From: Edolisoma coerulescens
Lineage: Eukaryota; Chordata; Aves; Passeriformes; Campephagidae
DNA length: 64,000 nucleotides
Direction: 5' to 3'
Assembly: GCA_013397115.1 (NCBI GenBank)
Contig: VWZW01004074.1
Location: 697,920 to 761,919 of the forward strand
Shown here: positions 27,301-41,935 of the stretch, in pieces
Numbering within the stretch: position 1 is the first letter of the stretch
Layout of the letters: each line of letters starts with the position of its first letter
The notes under the pieces: model-generated
What the model was told of the DNA's origin: nothing
Database searches by the model: none
The model's input: only the letters and a program-made list of their open reading frames with translations
Made by a program: the position numbers and the translations under genes

Positions 27301-28991
27301 TTGTAACCAGCTCCTTTTGCCATGCGATGGCTGGACCGGGAGCAGCTGAAACTCACTCTGGGCAGACCAGGTGGGGAAGGGGCTGCTCACCAAATTGCAG
27401 CCAGCTGTGGCTGCCTCTGCTGGCAGACAGCTCAATGCTCTTTCTGCTTCAACTCCTTTCCCCTCCACCTCCTTCCTCCTTGCTGAGTTTCATCAGCTTT
27501 TTTAATCTTTCTCTAATGTAACCCTGTGCTTTGCTGTACAGGGGTGTCTTTGTGCCCTTGCTGTGTCCTTTCCATGCCTGTCCTGCTGGGAGCCCATCAC
27601 CTCCTGCCTGCCAGCCTGGGACAGCAGCTGCGAACTGGCAGAGGGACAGAAGCACCACCAGCCTGGAACACCCTCCTACAACTCTTGTTTAGCTACCGAA
27701 CACCCTTGTGGCTCATGATGATGTTTCTCTGACAAAATATTCCTTGATTTAGGGGGAGGGGGAGAGGAGGAACCTGAAGGCGACTCAAGAGAGAACTGGC
27801 TCTGCTTTGGCTGGGTCTCACGGAAAACCTGATTTCCCCCTTCCTTCCCCCATATGCTTTGTGTATCGGTAAACTTCCAGCATTCGTGAGTAGCTAGTAG
27901 CACTGGGCAATGCTGGACAAAACAGGCAGTTGCAGAACCATTTTAAGTCCAAAAAAGGAGAAAAAAATACCCTCAAAAATTAACTGTTGTCATCCCACCT
28001 CAATAAATGCAGTAAGTCAGGGAAGCATGGCACTCTTGAACTGTATATGTCCACTCTTGCTATTGTTTTATCAGATAGTCCAGACTCCCCCAACGTCAGG
28101 GGAAAAGTGATTTTATTATGGTCCACACTTAAATGCCAATGTATTAGGGGAATCAGACTGGCTTTGCTTCTCTGTCTGTAACCTGCCAAATTCTAGTTTA
28201 ACACCAAGCATTGCAGAACGTCATCTCAGACAATGATTCCTAGAGTTAGCCATAAACTCCCTTGGGCAGTCCAAAAGGTATTGCATAAAGTTTATCCAAT
28301 AATAGCACCCATATTCAATTGAGATAGTATTTTGGTTGTGCTGAAACTAAGGAGATTAGCAGTTTCCCCTGATGAATGGCTGTTCTTGTTCCTTACGCTT
28401 GAAGAAAAATGGAATTGTCATTTTTAATCTGATCATCTGGAAGTTTCCTCTTACCCCAGGCTATCTTTCTCATAATTTTTTTTAAACTGTTAGAAGGCTA
28501 TCATTTCTTGTACCCGGTCACAGAGTCCAGTCTTCTGATTTGGAAGTATTTTACAAATAATGTGTAAAAGAAAGTAATTTTTACATCACTGAGATCATTG
28601 CAGAAATGATCATTTCAGAGTGGAGACTACAATCCATAGGAACATTCTTACAAAGATCTTACATAGCGTGAGACCTTAAGCTTTATGGCAGAGGTACAGA
28701 TACGTATATTGGAGTTGTGGTTGTGGCTTCCCAGACAAACATTCAGGCCTCTCCACAGAAGAGGATTCTTTCCTTCCAGAGTTCATTCAAGGACACAGGC
28801 AGAGCTCTCCCCATCAGGACTGAAAGTAGCAGTTAGCTGAGAATCCAATTGTCTCTGTCCACAGTTTGCTAATCTGCACCTGATACCATGGATCCAGGTA
28901 CCTTGTCTTTGTATTCCAGCTTGTTGAAAGGCAACTGCCTTTAGGTCAGGGGGAAAAAAAGGCAAAAGTGCTACATAGTGTGATCACATAT

Positions 28992-29070
28992 GCATCACAG
29001 AATATTAGGAAATAGGGTGTTGGAAAAGTCCTTTGTCATCTAATCCATCCTCCTTCCCCCCAGACTGCTC
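28992..29070 (-). mobile_element. CR1-like 3' end fragment, antisense
   Basis: Starts with ATCACAGAATATTAGGAA and continues with GTTGGAAAAGTCC...TCATCTAATCCATCCTCC. Read in reverse complement this has the layout of a CR1 3' end. Strongly diverged, so an old copy. Confidence 0.6.
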
Positions 29071-30748
29071 TGCAGATGCTGTTGTTTATTCAGTCAAAGT
29101 GTTTTCACATGCAGAGGAATCCATCAGGGTCACTGAGAAACACCTGTAGCTCTGGGGTTAAAGAATGTGCCAGCTAGTAACTGTTGTGTCAGTGTGCAGG
29201 CATAAAAACAAGGAACTGCAAAATGGAGGTACATTTTCTCTGAGGGTCATCTGGTGGAACAGAAGGTGTTCTAGGCAATGTGATAGAGTCAGAATGCCAT
29301 CTGCTTTTGTAGATGCCCTCGGGACATCAGAAGTGTTGATAACTCTAGCTGGTCAAGGATGTAGTGGAAAAGAGTTTTATGAGTAAATTTTTCATTGAAA
29401 ATAATGTGCATGTCTCTGGAGATGCTTGGTTTGCTGTAGAACATTTTTTTGTCTGTGAGAACTACAAAATGGGGGGAATTTTTGCTTTCAGTGTCTGGCT
29501 TGAGTTAACTTGTTGAAGTGTTTGGTTGTATCAGAACATTATAAGGCAGCTCTTGGGCATATAAGGTGGATTGTAACACACAGCAGTGGATGTACATTAT
29601 TTTAAATGGACTGTACTTCACTTTCTTTGCTTATGAGTCCTGGTTATTTGCTTTGTTGTGTAGTATGACTGTACAGGGCCATCCGTGCTAGCTCACTAAG
29701 AGAGCATATGCGGGACAAATGCTTTGGCTTTTGTAGTGGCATCCTACCAGGAGAGGGGGTGTTTCTGGAAGGAAAATAATTGTTATAAGTTGTTGTTTCC
29801 AGTTGCTTTGTAACCACTGACATGTAGTTTTTTGAGTTACCAAAGTAGAGTGAAATCACTGACAGACCCTTTCAAAGGGTGATCTAGAAACAGCACAGGC
29901 CTGAATTCAAGCCACTGATTTCCCTTTTCCACAAAAAGAAAACATATTTTGAATTAAATAATTTCTGTCTTTCAGTTAAGCATATGTGGGACTAAAGTTA
30001 CGATCAATTTTAAATGTAGCATATAGTGCTGGGTTCTGCTCCAATTTTAACCTTCCTCAAGGAGAATCCGTTGAGTTGACTGCTGTGTTAGTGTTGGCAA
30101 ATTTTATTGTTTCTTTTTTATTTTTGCTACAAGTAACATGAAGACTATGGATTCATGTTCATACACCAAAAGAATTAAAACTACTACGTTAACTCCAGTA
30201 GTAAATGCTAAAATTATATTATTCCTGAATGGATATGGGCAACATTCCTTTTAACAATAGAAATTGCAGCAGAAGTAAAGCTTTGAACAGGGAAGAATAG
30301 AATCCAATTTACAAATTACTACAATTTATTAAATACACATCTGACTTTGTTTTGAAGCAGTATTTTTACTTCAGAACAGTTTGAAAACTGTTACATAAAA
30401 GGAGTAAATCTCAAAACAAAAGAACCACCTGTTTAGGTTTGTTATGTTTCTAGTTTATCCTCTGAGCCAAAATCCATTATTTGCCCACTTCTGCATTTGA
30501 TTAATTCCTACTTCATGGTCATCATAGTGGGTTTTCATATGTTACAGGGAACGTGTATAGCTAGATGAAAAAGAAAGGGAAAATTTGAACTTTAAATCTT
30601 AACCATCCTAAAAGGAAGGGAAAGGCTTTGCTTGCTGGCTGGTATGCACAGTGAAAGACTTGTCTTGGGGAGAAGCAGTTGGGAGAGAACACCCAAGGTG
30701 CAACAGTGTGAGTCTTTCTGTGGAAACAAAACTGTTTCATGGGCTGAT

Positions 30749-30845
30749 AATCACAGAAGCATTTAGGTTGGAAAGGGCCTTTAAGTTCATCTTAACCTAG
30801 CACTGTCAAGTCCACCATTAAGCCATGTCTTTAAGTACCACATCA
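30749..30845 (-). mobile_element. CR1 3' end fragment, antisense
   Basis: AATCACAGAAGCATTTAGG TTGGAAAGGGCCTTTAAG...AGCACTGTCAAGTCCACCA TTAAGCCATGTC is the reverse complement of a common avian CR1 3' terminus. Only about 100 bp remain. Confidence 0.88.
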
Positions 30846-33800
30846 GCATGGTGTTATGGCATGTGAAAGGAATGTGTTTTGCAGCGAAATCTACTATTTA
30901 CCATAGACATTAGTTTAGGAAAACCTTTCTTAACAGCTTTAGAGTCTGTATCCTTTGCACTGTTTTCCGTGTCCTTCAGAAGACTGACAAAGTTGGCAAC
31001 TAAATAATCCCAAATCGGCTTTTTGAGTACACATTGCACTAATGTAATTCTCAGAGATGTCAGGGCGCTCTCTAACAACATTTTCTGGGGGCTTACTGGA
31101 GCATTTGTTAGACAGATTTGTGAAGCCTCAGCTTGAACTTTAGTCCCTTTTCCTCTCGCTTGTTGACTACTCTAGCATTTATTGTAGTCAAAACTCTTGC
31201 TGCCTGGACCTAGCAGGCAGGGAAGTCCCTGCTTGTGAAGAGGAGGTGATGAATAGTCACACTTGTCTGGCTGCCCCTGTTCGTGCTTCATCCCACTGCA
31301 GACTGTGGCAGCCTCAGCGGATGTGTGGCTTTACCTCCCACCTCCCACTGTAGCTTGTGTCTCAGCGGGACATCCTGTTCACATTTTCTTTCCGGGGACA
31401 ACTTTTCTCGTTCCTTTTTTTCTCTAGCTAAGCACTGAGAAACTACAAATTGATGGCAGCAATGAAATGGCACAGATACCTGCAACAGTTTTTCTCATGA
31501 TTTTTTGGGAGAGTTTAAGGAGTTTACATCACAGGCTGTTTTCTACAGTAAAAATAAACTAGTCTACAGATATGGTCAAAAGTACAAGTCACATTATGTT
31601 TGCAAAAGTGGTTCCCAGTCAGTGTATTTTGTAGGCACAGAACTGAAATGTTAGAAGATAGATTCACAGCAGGAAGCGGGTTTTAAAACACTAATTGTTA
31701 TTTGCTAGTCGTTAAACTGGAGAAGAATGTGTTGCTGTTATCTTTGGACATGGTGCTTTTCATGTTACTCTGTTAATCCTGTCCTCTTTCCCCTACCTCT
31801 TCCCGATGAGTTCCTGGTCAGCGGCAGCACATGGGAACTGATCAGGCTGAAAGTTAACCCAATGCACCCTGCAAAAATGTTTGGCTTGTTCCTGCTGTTA
31901 CATTAGTTTTGTTGGTTTTTGTGGGGATTCTGGCATGTCTTCATTTGTTTATGTCAGTTTATTACTCATTTCTTGACACTTAGTCAGAAGTTGATATTTC
32001 TGTCCAAATAATGAGCCTAGAGTAGGAAAACACTAATACTTTTGCCCAGATATTCAGCGATAGTTGAACTGTATTTAATGGTTTTTTGTAAATTTGGTTT
32101 AGGATCCCATTTGTCTTACTCGAGACTGGGAAAGGGAAAAGCAAAGGAGGTAAAAACACATGTAATAGTTTTAAACTGGAATTTGGTTGAACTCTGGAAT
32201 GGTTCAGCAGATGCATCAGTGGATGGAGGGATGGTATTAAGGAACCCAGCTGCCTTGTGTCTGGGTTAGGCAGAAATACCTGCTATAAGTGACTTGTTTC
32301 TGATGTGGCAGGCTATACAAGGAAGAAACAGGGGAGTGAAAGGAAACACATCTTACTTTTGATGTTATGTAAATCAGATTGATACTTAAGTACCTCAGAG
32401 TAGTTCAGTATGTGCTGCTTGGCCAAGTCACAGGAGCATGCTGAGGCTTATGGAAGGAGTGATCTTCCTGAATTTTCCAACTAAACAGAATGTCAGTCTG
32501 CTGGCAAGAGCAATCAAGCCCAAGGACATACATGCAGCAGACTTCCTCCTTGTAGCAGGAATGAACTTGGTTACTCTATTTGCAGTGTTGGTCTGATATG
32601 AGCCAGGATGTGATTGTGCTGCTTCTTGCTTGTAGTCTCTTACCTGGTTTTGTGGAGTGAGAGGTGGGGTCAGGAGGGGAGTAATCCCTCTTTGAAAAAC
32701 AAAACCCCCATTAATTCTTCTAGAAATTTTGGTAAGTGTATAATTTTGTTTAAAAATCAATGAAAAGGATGATCCCACAGCAACATTTTTCTTCATTGTG
32801 GTGATTGAAAAGAACAGCTTGAAAATACACTTCTTTGAGATTGATAGCATTTTAACTGAGCTGTGAGAGGAAATATCTGATGGTGTGGTATCTATTGTGA
32901 TGTAGCTGGACTGGAAAAGTCATCAACTATCATAACTAAAAAAAGACAAGGTGTTTATGATTGCAAAATACCAATATGTTGATGTATAGATAAGAACAGA
33001 ATGGAATAAGCAACAACTTTTGTTCCAGTTAACTGTTAGTCTTAGGGCAAATTAGTGATATGGTGACATATTCTGAGATCTAATGGAGATACAGAGTTTC
33101 TTATGACTCTGCGTATCAAACTGCCAATGACAGAGAATGTCCACAGACCATCCTTATACAATAACCCTGAAATTTTTGTTGCTACAAATTCCCACTTTTG
33201 AGTGTCAGTACATTTTAGGATTTTTAGGAATTAAAATTAATTTTGGATAGAAATTTTTTAGTTTTAAACAGATTTCCAACTTGACAGAACTAAGAGTAAT
33301 TCAATGTATACAGTTGCGATGCTGAGGAAAATAGGGTTGCTGCTGTGATGAGGTTATTATTTTTAAATCCTGAAATTTACATATAAGTATATATAATAGG
33401 AAGCTTCTGATTCATATTTTGTAATGGTGTGAAACTGAAAAATATTGGTAAAATATATTCCAAGTAATGAGTGACCGCTTGTAAAAAGATGAAATTTCTC
33501 TATCGTACCCAGTATGGCTCTCCTGAGTATTGCTTTGGATCTCCAGTAGGTTTTAACTTCAAGGACACTTTTGAAACATGACTTTGAGAGCAGTCTTGTT
33601 TATAAACAGAAATAAGCTGAAGAGGTTTAAGGCTGCCTTTTTAAGAAAGTGTCTCTTCCACCTATATCTGAAACTACATCATTACTTGGGAATTTTATTA
33701 CCCAAGGTGCCTTCCAAATTTGCTAGTCTTTAAGCAAGCAAGTCTCAGAGGTATGTCACTTAGTATGATACATTTCCCATATGGACTATCACATTTGTCT

Positions 33801-36190
33801 GTTTCTCCTTTTTTATTGTCAGTCAGCAGTCTTGCCATGGTCAATCCTTTTAGTCTGTCATTTGTTGTATGTACAATATATTCATACCCATTATAAATAT
33901 TTTTCTCGTTTCTTATGGCATGCTGGTTTCACCACTAATATTTTAATTGACTTTGTAGCTTACACTACATCTCACTTTTGGTTTTGGTCTAATTCTCCTC
34001 TCTCTTTTTTTCTTTATCACTAGAAAAATAATTTGTATTTAGCATCTGTAACTATGAGAACTTCAGAGTTTTACTTTGCATTTCTAATACCCGTTCTTTA
34101 TCTGTTTTAGCATCTCCCTGTATTCTTCCCAGTGTTCTTTACTTCCTATTTTCTTGTAAGTATAGCACATTCTCTTTTTCCCCTCAGTTTCTGTTGACCT
34201 GTTTAACCATGTGGAGTTAATTGAAGCTACATCTCACTCCTGAAGAAAATAATTCAATTACTGTATAAGTTCAGTTTCATTTTTACACCCTTTCCTTATG
34301 CCTGGGGTATCTTGCTATTTGTCCGAAAAGTATTTAATGCAATATCTTTTTACATAACACAGCTATCTAAAATTGCACAGCATTCATCTTAGTAGAAATT
34401 AAATTTCAATTCCATTCTGTTTGTTTAGTGGTTGGAATCTGACATGAACAGGTGGGTCCCTGGCAGGTTTCAGGAAACAACCAGTCATGTAATTCATCTA
34501 TCATTCTGTCTTATCTATGACATGTTTAAATGGTTTCCAAGTTAAAATTGAGCTCACAATTGTGGCTGCTTATGTACTAGTCCCATTATTTTTGTGTACA
34601 CGATCTTTGCTTTACTCAATAGTAATTCTTCTGTCTTTTGTGTAGTGACTCCCCTTGATATTTTTGGTTTCTCTGTGTGTTCTTAATGGATTGTTTCCTA
34701 AGGCAAGATTCAGCATTGTAGGCTTCTACTGTACCTAAAAATGTTCAGACATGAACCACGTCTTAATAAATAGAAGTCTGAGCACAGCTTTATGAACTTC
34801 CTGCTGAACACATGAGGCTTCAGTGCTGGACTTTGGAATTGCAGCAGTGGGAGTTGTAACAACCTGCAAGCCCAAAATTCAAATGGAGATTTCTGTTTTT
34901 CCTTTTCCCTGCTTTTTCAAATTAACAGGTTGTGGATCTAAGTCCTTCCATGAATTTGCAGTGATAATATATTTAAAAATCTATGAATATTTGCTCTTGA
35001 GCTGTGAACACATCAGTATGACTCCTGTGAAAAGATGTGCTCCTGCCTACATCACTAAATAGTCAAATAAACAGTACTTTCCTATTGCCAGCTGCACAAA
35101 CTATAAAATTCTCTCTGAGGCCACTGCACACTTTGATTTAAAGTATCAGACATGATACACTTTGTTCTTGGCTTTTGTGTAGCAACAGGCATTATGGTAC
35201 CTAACTAAACCTCCCTTGGTTTTGGTAGGGTTGATAGTAGGTGCTAAGTCCTGCTCTCTGAGACAGACCTTAACTGGTTTGGCTTTTATGAAACTTGTTT
35301 GGAAATTTGCCTTAAACCACATGCTTTTCTGTTGGTTGGTTGTTTTCTCTGCCACAGATGTAACTTCCTAATTTCTTGATTTTTTTCCCCCCCTTCAAAA
35401 TTTCAGCCTCCTAGTATTAGTCTTTGTAATAATTTAGAAGCTGTGGTTTCATGTTTATACATTGGTGCTGCTGAAACAATATGTCCCACTTAAATACCAC
35501 AATGCTAATTCTGTTGCTTCTTTAGCTGTCTCTTCTGTCTACCAATAGTATCATTGTGGGTACTTTTATTTTAATCTAGATACTTATAATTTCTGTAAAG
35601 AAAAAAAAATCCAGTACTTCATAAAAGCAGATTCTTACAGGAAAAAATAGCTTTCAGGGATGGGGACCACCTGTAACTAATAATCCTGGCTTCTATATTC
35701 CTTGCTTTGTAGCCTGAGGGAAGCCGCTTTGGCAGTTCTGAACCATTTTCTATGTATGGCAGCATGTGTTAACCACTTAATTAGTGGTTTATGGACTTAT
35801 CAGTTCAGGTTTTTTGTCTGTGAGATTTTTCCTTTGATAATTTGTTCATAAATATGACAAGAGTCAATGAAGTAGAAAGCCTAAGGTCTTACATAGACAC
35901 TTAACTGCTTTGCTTTCCTCAGCAATACGAAGAGCATGCACCCAAACAGAACCCGTGCATGTGATCCCTCCTGCTGTGTAAGGGCAGCTCACTGCCTCCA
36001 GCCCTTCCAGCTGCTGGCTGAGATGCCTTCCCTGTTCACTGCTTTCAGCTGTGGTTATTTCCTTGTGATTTATTACTGGCATGTTTTTGGGGTGGGGGGA
36101 GAGGGTTTATTTATTTATTTACCACTTGAATGCAAAATTTGATGAAAACTTGTTCTTATGATGGGCATTTTCCCTAGACTTGTGGCCATC

Positions 36191-36415
36191 GTCATGGAAT
36201 GGTTTGGGTTGGAGGGGACCTTAAAGATCATCCAGTTCCAATCCCTCTGCCATGGGCAGGGACACCTTCCATTGGACCAGGTTGTTTAAAGCCCCATCCA
36301 GCCTGGCTGTGAACACTTGCAGGGGCAGGGCATCCACAACTTCTGTGGGAAACCTGTTCCAGGGCCTCTAGGCTTGTTCCAGCAGATCCATGTCCTTCTT
36401 GTGCTGGGGGCCATG
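36191..36415 (-). mobile_element. CR1 3' fragment, antisense
   Basis: Reads GTCATGGAATGGTTTGGGTT GGAGGGGACCTTAAAGATCA and continues through CCATGGGCAGGGACACC, CCAGGTTG, CCCCATCCAGCCTGGC and CTTCTTGTGCTGGGGG. These are landmarks of a CR1 3' region in reverse complement. The boundary at the high-coordinate side is approximate. Confidence 0.93.
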
Positions 36416-39400
36416 TTCAAGGTCTTTGCTGTCTCTGCAAATCCCAGGTGTGGAGAACCTATACCGTTTGTACTGGGGTCTAGATGTGGGGCAAAATGCT
36501 GTGAATACAAATGCCTCCTGTGTTCTAGTAATTGCCTGCAGTGATACAGGACAAAGACTAATTGAGGGAGGATGTCATATTTTTTCCTCAGGCAAAGGAT
36601 CTGATCTGAGTTTTACTCTTGATAGTCTCCTGTTGTTGACTTCAGGACTTTCTCTGAGGGTTTTTTTGGTTTTGTTGTTTTGGTGGAGTATTTTGTCATA
36701 GATTAATAATAATAATTATAATTTTGGATATGCTCCACGAGTTCTCCAGTTGAGGCGAGTCCTCATGTATGTGCTGATCCTATCTAGTATAGCCAAATAA
36801 CAGACAGGAGAGACAGATTCAGCTTGAAAGCACAGGTTGTCACTTACTCCTTTCCATCATGCCTCATTTCAGCTGTTGCCAGTAGATTGTATTTAGAATA
36901 TATTCCTCTGCAACAGTATGAAAAGGCAGATTTGGCAGGGTGATAATGTTCTGAATTACTTTTTCAATTCAGAGCATCTGACTATCCAGCGCCTGTTGCA
37001 TGGGACACCCAAAGATACTTTTCATCATCGTGCTTTTAATGTCCAAAATATGGGGAAAACTGTTGTAGAGATTGCTCTAGAAGCAATTTGTGAATGCCTC
37101 TTTAGATGTAGTCTAAGTGTCAGTTGTGTGTTTTGCCCAAAAGCAGGGACTTTTGGAAATCTTTTTAGCTGCAATCCTTAACTCCTCAGTGGAGACTACT
37201 TTCCATTGAGCACCTCTGAATTAAAAGTAAGAACCTACTTGGCATGTGCATTTCTGAATGTTCCATTCCTCAGAGGACCCTAAAGCTGTGTTTACACTTC
37301 CCCAAGACCTCTAATCTTCTTTTCACCCTATATTCTCCCACTGGTGCCAATGGCCAGCTCTTGCTTTTTGCTCCACGCTCCTTCAGGCAGCCAAAGTGGT
37401 CAAGGAGTTGGCAGCTCTCTTGCTTAAGTGCAACACTCAGGACTAAATACCCAGCACTGCAATGTTTAGTTTTTCACTTGATGCTTTTGGGAACTTCTTA
37501 GAAAAGTCAGACTCCTCTTTTGCTCTTCCCCTTCCCACCCCAGCCAGTTATTTCTTCCAAGGTCAGTAATTTCTGACAAGAGGGTGCTGCTGCAGAACAG
37601 TTTGCCTGTGCAGGAGCAGCCAGCAACATTATGTATTGCAGGTCTCTCAAGTATGAAATATAGCTGGTGGTGTTAGGGCACACAGCCCTGTGCCCTTGTG
37701 TAGTGGAAGATGGCTTCAGGTTCATTTGCCACCTCTTTATGAACCTCTTGTTGAATATCCCAGAGAGGCTGAGACAGCTTCTATGAATAGCAGACATCAG
37801 ATAGTGGCTGGAAAGACGTGTGTACCTTCTTGAGGTAGTTACATAAAAATAGAGGTGCTTTTTTCCAGCAGAGATGCTCGTTCCAGCATTCTGATCTCCA
37901 GGTTTCCTGAAAAGTTTAACACATGCACATCAGTGTCTTGAACCTCTGAAAGTCCCGAGCTTTCTCTGTCTACTACTTTTCTGCATTGAAATGCCAAGCG
38001 GTTTGGGGAGCTCTTGCAAACTCTGGTATTGGATGCCTTGTCTATGTGATGAGAATTAACCTGTCAATTAGTATTCACGTTTGTTTTCAAAAAGAAGGTA
38101 AATGAAGGTGTTCTGCCAATATAGTAGTGTAGTGTTATACATACCTATTTAAATTTCATTCATAATCCAGCTAAGATATTTTAGAATGTTTTAATGTCCT
38201 TACAAGTATTATATAATGTGTACCATGGCATGTATATGTTTGTAAAACTACTGGGATGTCTTTTGGCAGTATCTGTTCTAGAGGAGCCTTACATTAGGAC
38301 ATTGATATCCCACAAAAAGAAAGCCATTTTTCACATTGCTCTGGGGATTGGATTAAATTGTGGTGAAGCGCTCTTAATATAGAATGTGTTCACCTCGGGA
38401 GTTAGTGTGAAATAGCTGGGTATACTTCAAGTTTAAACCTTAGCCTATTTTGCAATAGCTTTCCTCTGTAGATGAGCCCCGAGAGATGTCCTTGCTTAAC
38501 TCACAAATTTTAGAGCATTTTGAATGAATGCTGTGGTATCATAAACCTGCAGCTCCAAAAATATCAAGATAGAAGAGTTTTCCCTTGTGAACTGTTCCCA
38601 GTATTAAAAGACCTCAAAAAGGAGTCTGTAACCTGGGAAAGGCTTTTCTTATTTGTACTTTTTCATGAAAAAAAGAGAAATGAAACTAACTCTTTGCTTC
38701 CCACATCAAACACTTTGGTGCATGCTACTGTGAAATATGGCTGGGATTTATTGACTGGAGTAATACTGGAGGCACTTAGGAATTTTTCTATATATTTTTT
38801 CCTTACAACCATCTGAAATGGTGAGAACGGTTGTGCACTGTTTTCTGTTTGTCAGTAGCATCTTGGCTATAGATTTGGTGGAAGACAAATCACTCCAAAA
38901 TGAGGCTAAAGCTGCAGTGGAAGGGGAAAGGAGAACAGTTCTAATTTATCTTTATGCATGATAAAGGAGAAAAAGAGTTTGCTTACCTGAGAAGTTTTTC
39001 TTACTCAATTTTTGATGAAATAATAAAAATGGAGATGTATTTGGAAAACCTTTTGGAGTTGTTAGGAGGGGGACATCTTCTTTCCACTGTGAGACTCTGG
39101 AAGGTTTACTTGATATGTTATGCATGAAAATGCACAGTTCCTCTTCAAAGACAGTAAAACTTAATCATACTCCTTAAAAGATATGTTGCCAATTTATGTA
39201 TTACTGATGTTATCCTTGTTGGTTTTATGAGCATGGTCTTAGCAAATCTTAGGTCTAGTGTTTTGTTATTCCCATTTTTTAACATATGTAATTTTTTTTA
39301 ATTTCCACTTACACAATATAAAACCGTCAGGCAAAGGTAAACCTGTTTAACTCAAGGGTGAAGAAATGCCATTTTCTCTTGTATTGGTTGCCCACTTCCA

Positions 39401-41619
39401 GTAATAGAATTTTATGTTCTGATTAGTTGCATTTTTGGTTGGCATTATGAGTTTATCTTCACATGGATGCTTATGCTCTGAGAAGGAAAGACGTTCAAAA
39501 GCAAAAATAATTAAATGGCCTATAACCTGCTAAAGTCCAATACGACCATTTGCTGCCCTATTCCTAACAATATTAAAATAATAGATAGATATATTTGATG
39601 CTCTAAGTAATCAAAGAAACAGAGAAAACTATCTACACAAGGAGGGGGAAAAGGCTGCTGTAGACCATATTACTCTAAATGTGACATGGCAGTAAAGATT
39701 AAAAACTAGTTTAAGATGGAAAAACTTGAAAAATTGAGTAGAGAAATATTACTGGGGTACATGTATGTGTTTCTCTTCTCATGTTAATTTTGTCCACAAC
39801 AGCAGTGTCCTGTAAGAAATGTAGGTTTAATAGGAGCAGTGTTTCCAAGTGACATTTACAATTAACACCTATACAAAATATATGGAATATATAGTGGAAT
39901 TAAACAGCATGAGAAAAGGACTTTTTAGGAGTTGAAGGTAGACATTGACAATGAAGCCTGCCAGCCACTGCACGACTGCTTGCTGCTGAGCTGTAGTTTC
40001 CTATTGCTGATGTTCCACCAAATTCTAACATCATAATTTGCCAGTTAATCTGTTCTTAAAACCTACAGTCCTTGTTGTATTGAAATGTGACATATTTGCA
40101 AAAACAACAGAAGGTGGCTGAAGAACATCTAATGGTTCCCTGTGTAACTATTTCCTTGAAACAGAATCAAAAGTGGTTAACATTATTTAGCAAGGATAAT
40201 GGTATAGCACACAAACACTCCCTCCCTCCCCACAGTAGGAGTTTTGAGGAGGGTATCAGCAGGAGGGTGTTGCAGTGATCATCAGCCTGTAATTTGAAGA
40301 AATGTCCTTTGCCCCATCCCCTCTCCTTCAAGGCATCTTTGGGGATGCTGGGGTATGCACAACTTATTGCTGGCTGCACTGTTGGTTTGTGCTCTGTATT
40401 AATGTAACAGCGTATTCTGGAAGGAATTAACTGAAGTTGCATCTTTCTTACGTAAGTGATCGGCACATTCTGAATGCTCTTTCAGAAACACAGAGCAAAT
40501 CAGGATTTCAGGTGAAATGTACAATAAATTGAGACTTCTTTTTCTTGCAAATATTTGTAGTGAAATTTCAAAATAAGTGGGACTTTTGTTTGATTTGAAA
40601 ATGTGCTATTGATATGCATACTCAAACAAAAAATAGGCACATACATAGGAGGTTTAGAACCCTCATTTTTAGTTTCTCTAGTCTGTGCCAATACACTACA
40701 ATTCTAAGATATTTTCTGTGTAATTGCTGAAGAAGAAGTGGAAAAAACACTGGAAACTCTTCTGTATTATGTTTGCATTGTGGTATCGCTGTCTGGAATT
40801 CCTGTCTCATGTGAAATATTTGATGTAGTGCAGAGTTAAGACTGGAAAAACTTAACAGTGTTTACAGTTAGAGATTGCTAATACATATGACCGTGTAACA
40901 AAACACCTCTGTTTGGAGGCAAAAAATTAAGTGTGAGGCAACCTGCACTGGACAACTAACATTGAACTCTTGTGGATTATATATACAGGGTACAATGAAG
41001 AAGTGAAAGTGTAGAAAGGACTTAAGAAAAAATGTAACTTACTGTTACAATGTAATGTAACAACTGTTAAAATGTAACCAGTTCTTAATAATTTTTTTTT
41101 CATTGAAAATTCAAGTTGTTTTTCCAATCAGTTTTCCAGATCATGTTGTTCCCTGTCTGGTACTTGAGTTGTAATCAGTTAGAGTTGCAATTTAATTTTT
41201 ACAGTTAACACTTTAAGACATTGCTGCTGGTGGTGTTTGTTCATTTGCTTATTCAAGTGGGATGCTTCTCATTAACCCCTTCATCATTTTGTGTAGGAAA
41301 GGACATAAAGTGGTGCAGGATGGTGTAGGAAAGACATGAAAGTTCCCGAAGCTCCTTGTGAGCTCTGCAGGCTTCTGTGAAAATACTGAGTGATTTCATG
41401 ATTAAAATGAGAGCTGACTTTAAGTGCAGATGAATGCCAGGCATTGAGGAGGGGATGAAACAGGCTTACATACCAAACTGTGTCTGTGGCAAAACACGAA
41501 ACAGTGACTGGTTCCTGGCTATGTGTTGCTGCTCAGGAAAAGGGCGTTGGGTTTGTTTTGGGTGGTTTTCTGCAAGCATCTGTTCAGTCGTAGTTAAAAA
41601 AAAACAAAAACAAACCCGA

Positions 41620-41935
41620 TACTGAATATTGTGTCCCATTTTGGGCCCTGTTCCGAGAGTTAGTAGAAGAGGAAGAAGCATGGAGAAGAATGGCAGGCTT
41701 GGACTGGCTTCTGGAAGAAGAAAAGGGAAATAAAATTGGGGCTAGTCAATCTGGAGAAGGGCTGGGATGAAAGGGATGAAGAAAGTCAACATGTATGTTC
41801 CAGAACTCGCTGCCAAGAGATACTTCAGAATACAAACTCATAGTGGTTTCAAAAGTAAATTGGACAGTCCCATGGGGAAGAAGAATTAAATTACATGGGG
41901 TTTGGTGCAGCCTATGATTCTGGGCATGCAAATTT
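41620..41935 (+). mobile_element. old CR1/L3-type LINE fragment
   Basis: The start, GAATATTGTGTCCCATTTTG GGCCC, matches the CR1 reverse transcriptase C-terminal region. Later come CTGGAGAAGGG, CCAGAACTCGCTGCCAAGAGA and TTTCAAAAGTAAATTGGACA, which follow the 3' layout of older amniote CR1/L3-type elements rather than the younger avian copies elsewhere in the window. No open frame survives. An older insertion is inferred from the divergence. Confidence 0.55.

Noticed and set aside
27300..27740. GC-richer patch with several overlapping open frames and a TGTACAG acceptor-like site
   Set aside because: Could be a noncoding exon or an enhancer, but no donor pairing or coding similarity was found.
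32428..32850. 140-codon open frame on the - strand, the longest outside CDYL and CR1
   Set aside because: No recognisable domain, no splice or promoter context, and a composition expected from AT-rich DNA read in reverse. Likely chance.
36918..37181. 87-codon + strand open frame with a protein-like look
   Set aside because: No acceptor or donor of note at suitable positions and no similarity I can name.
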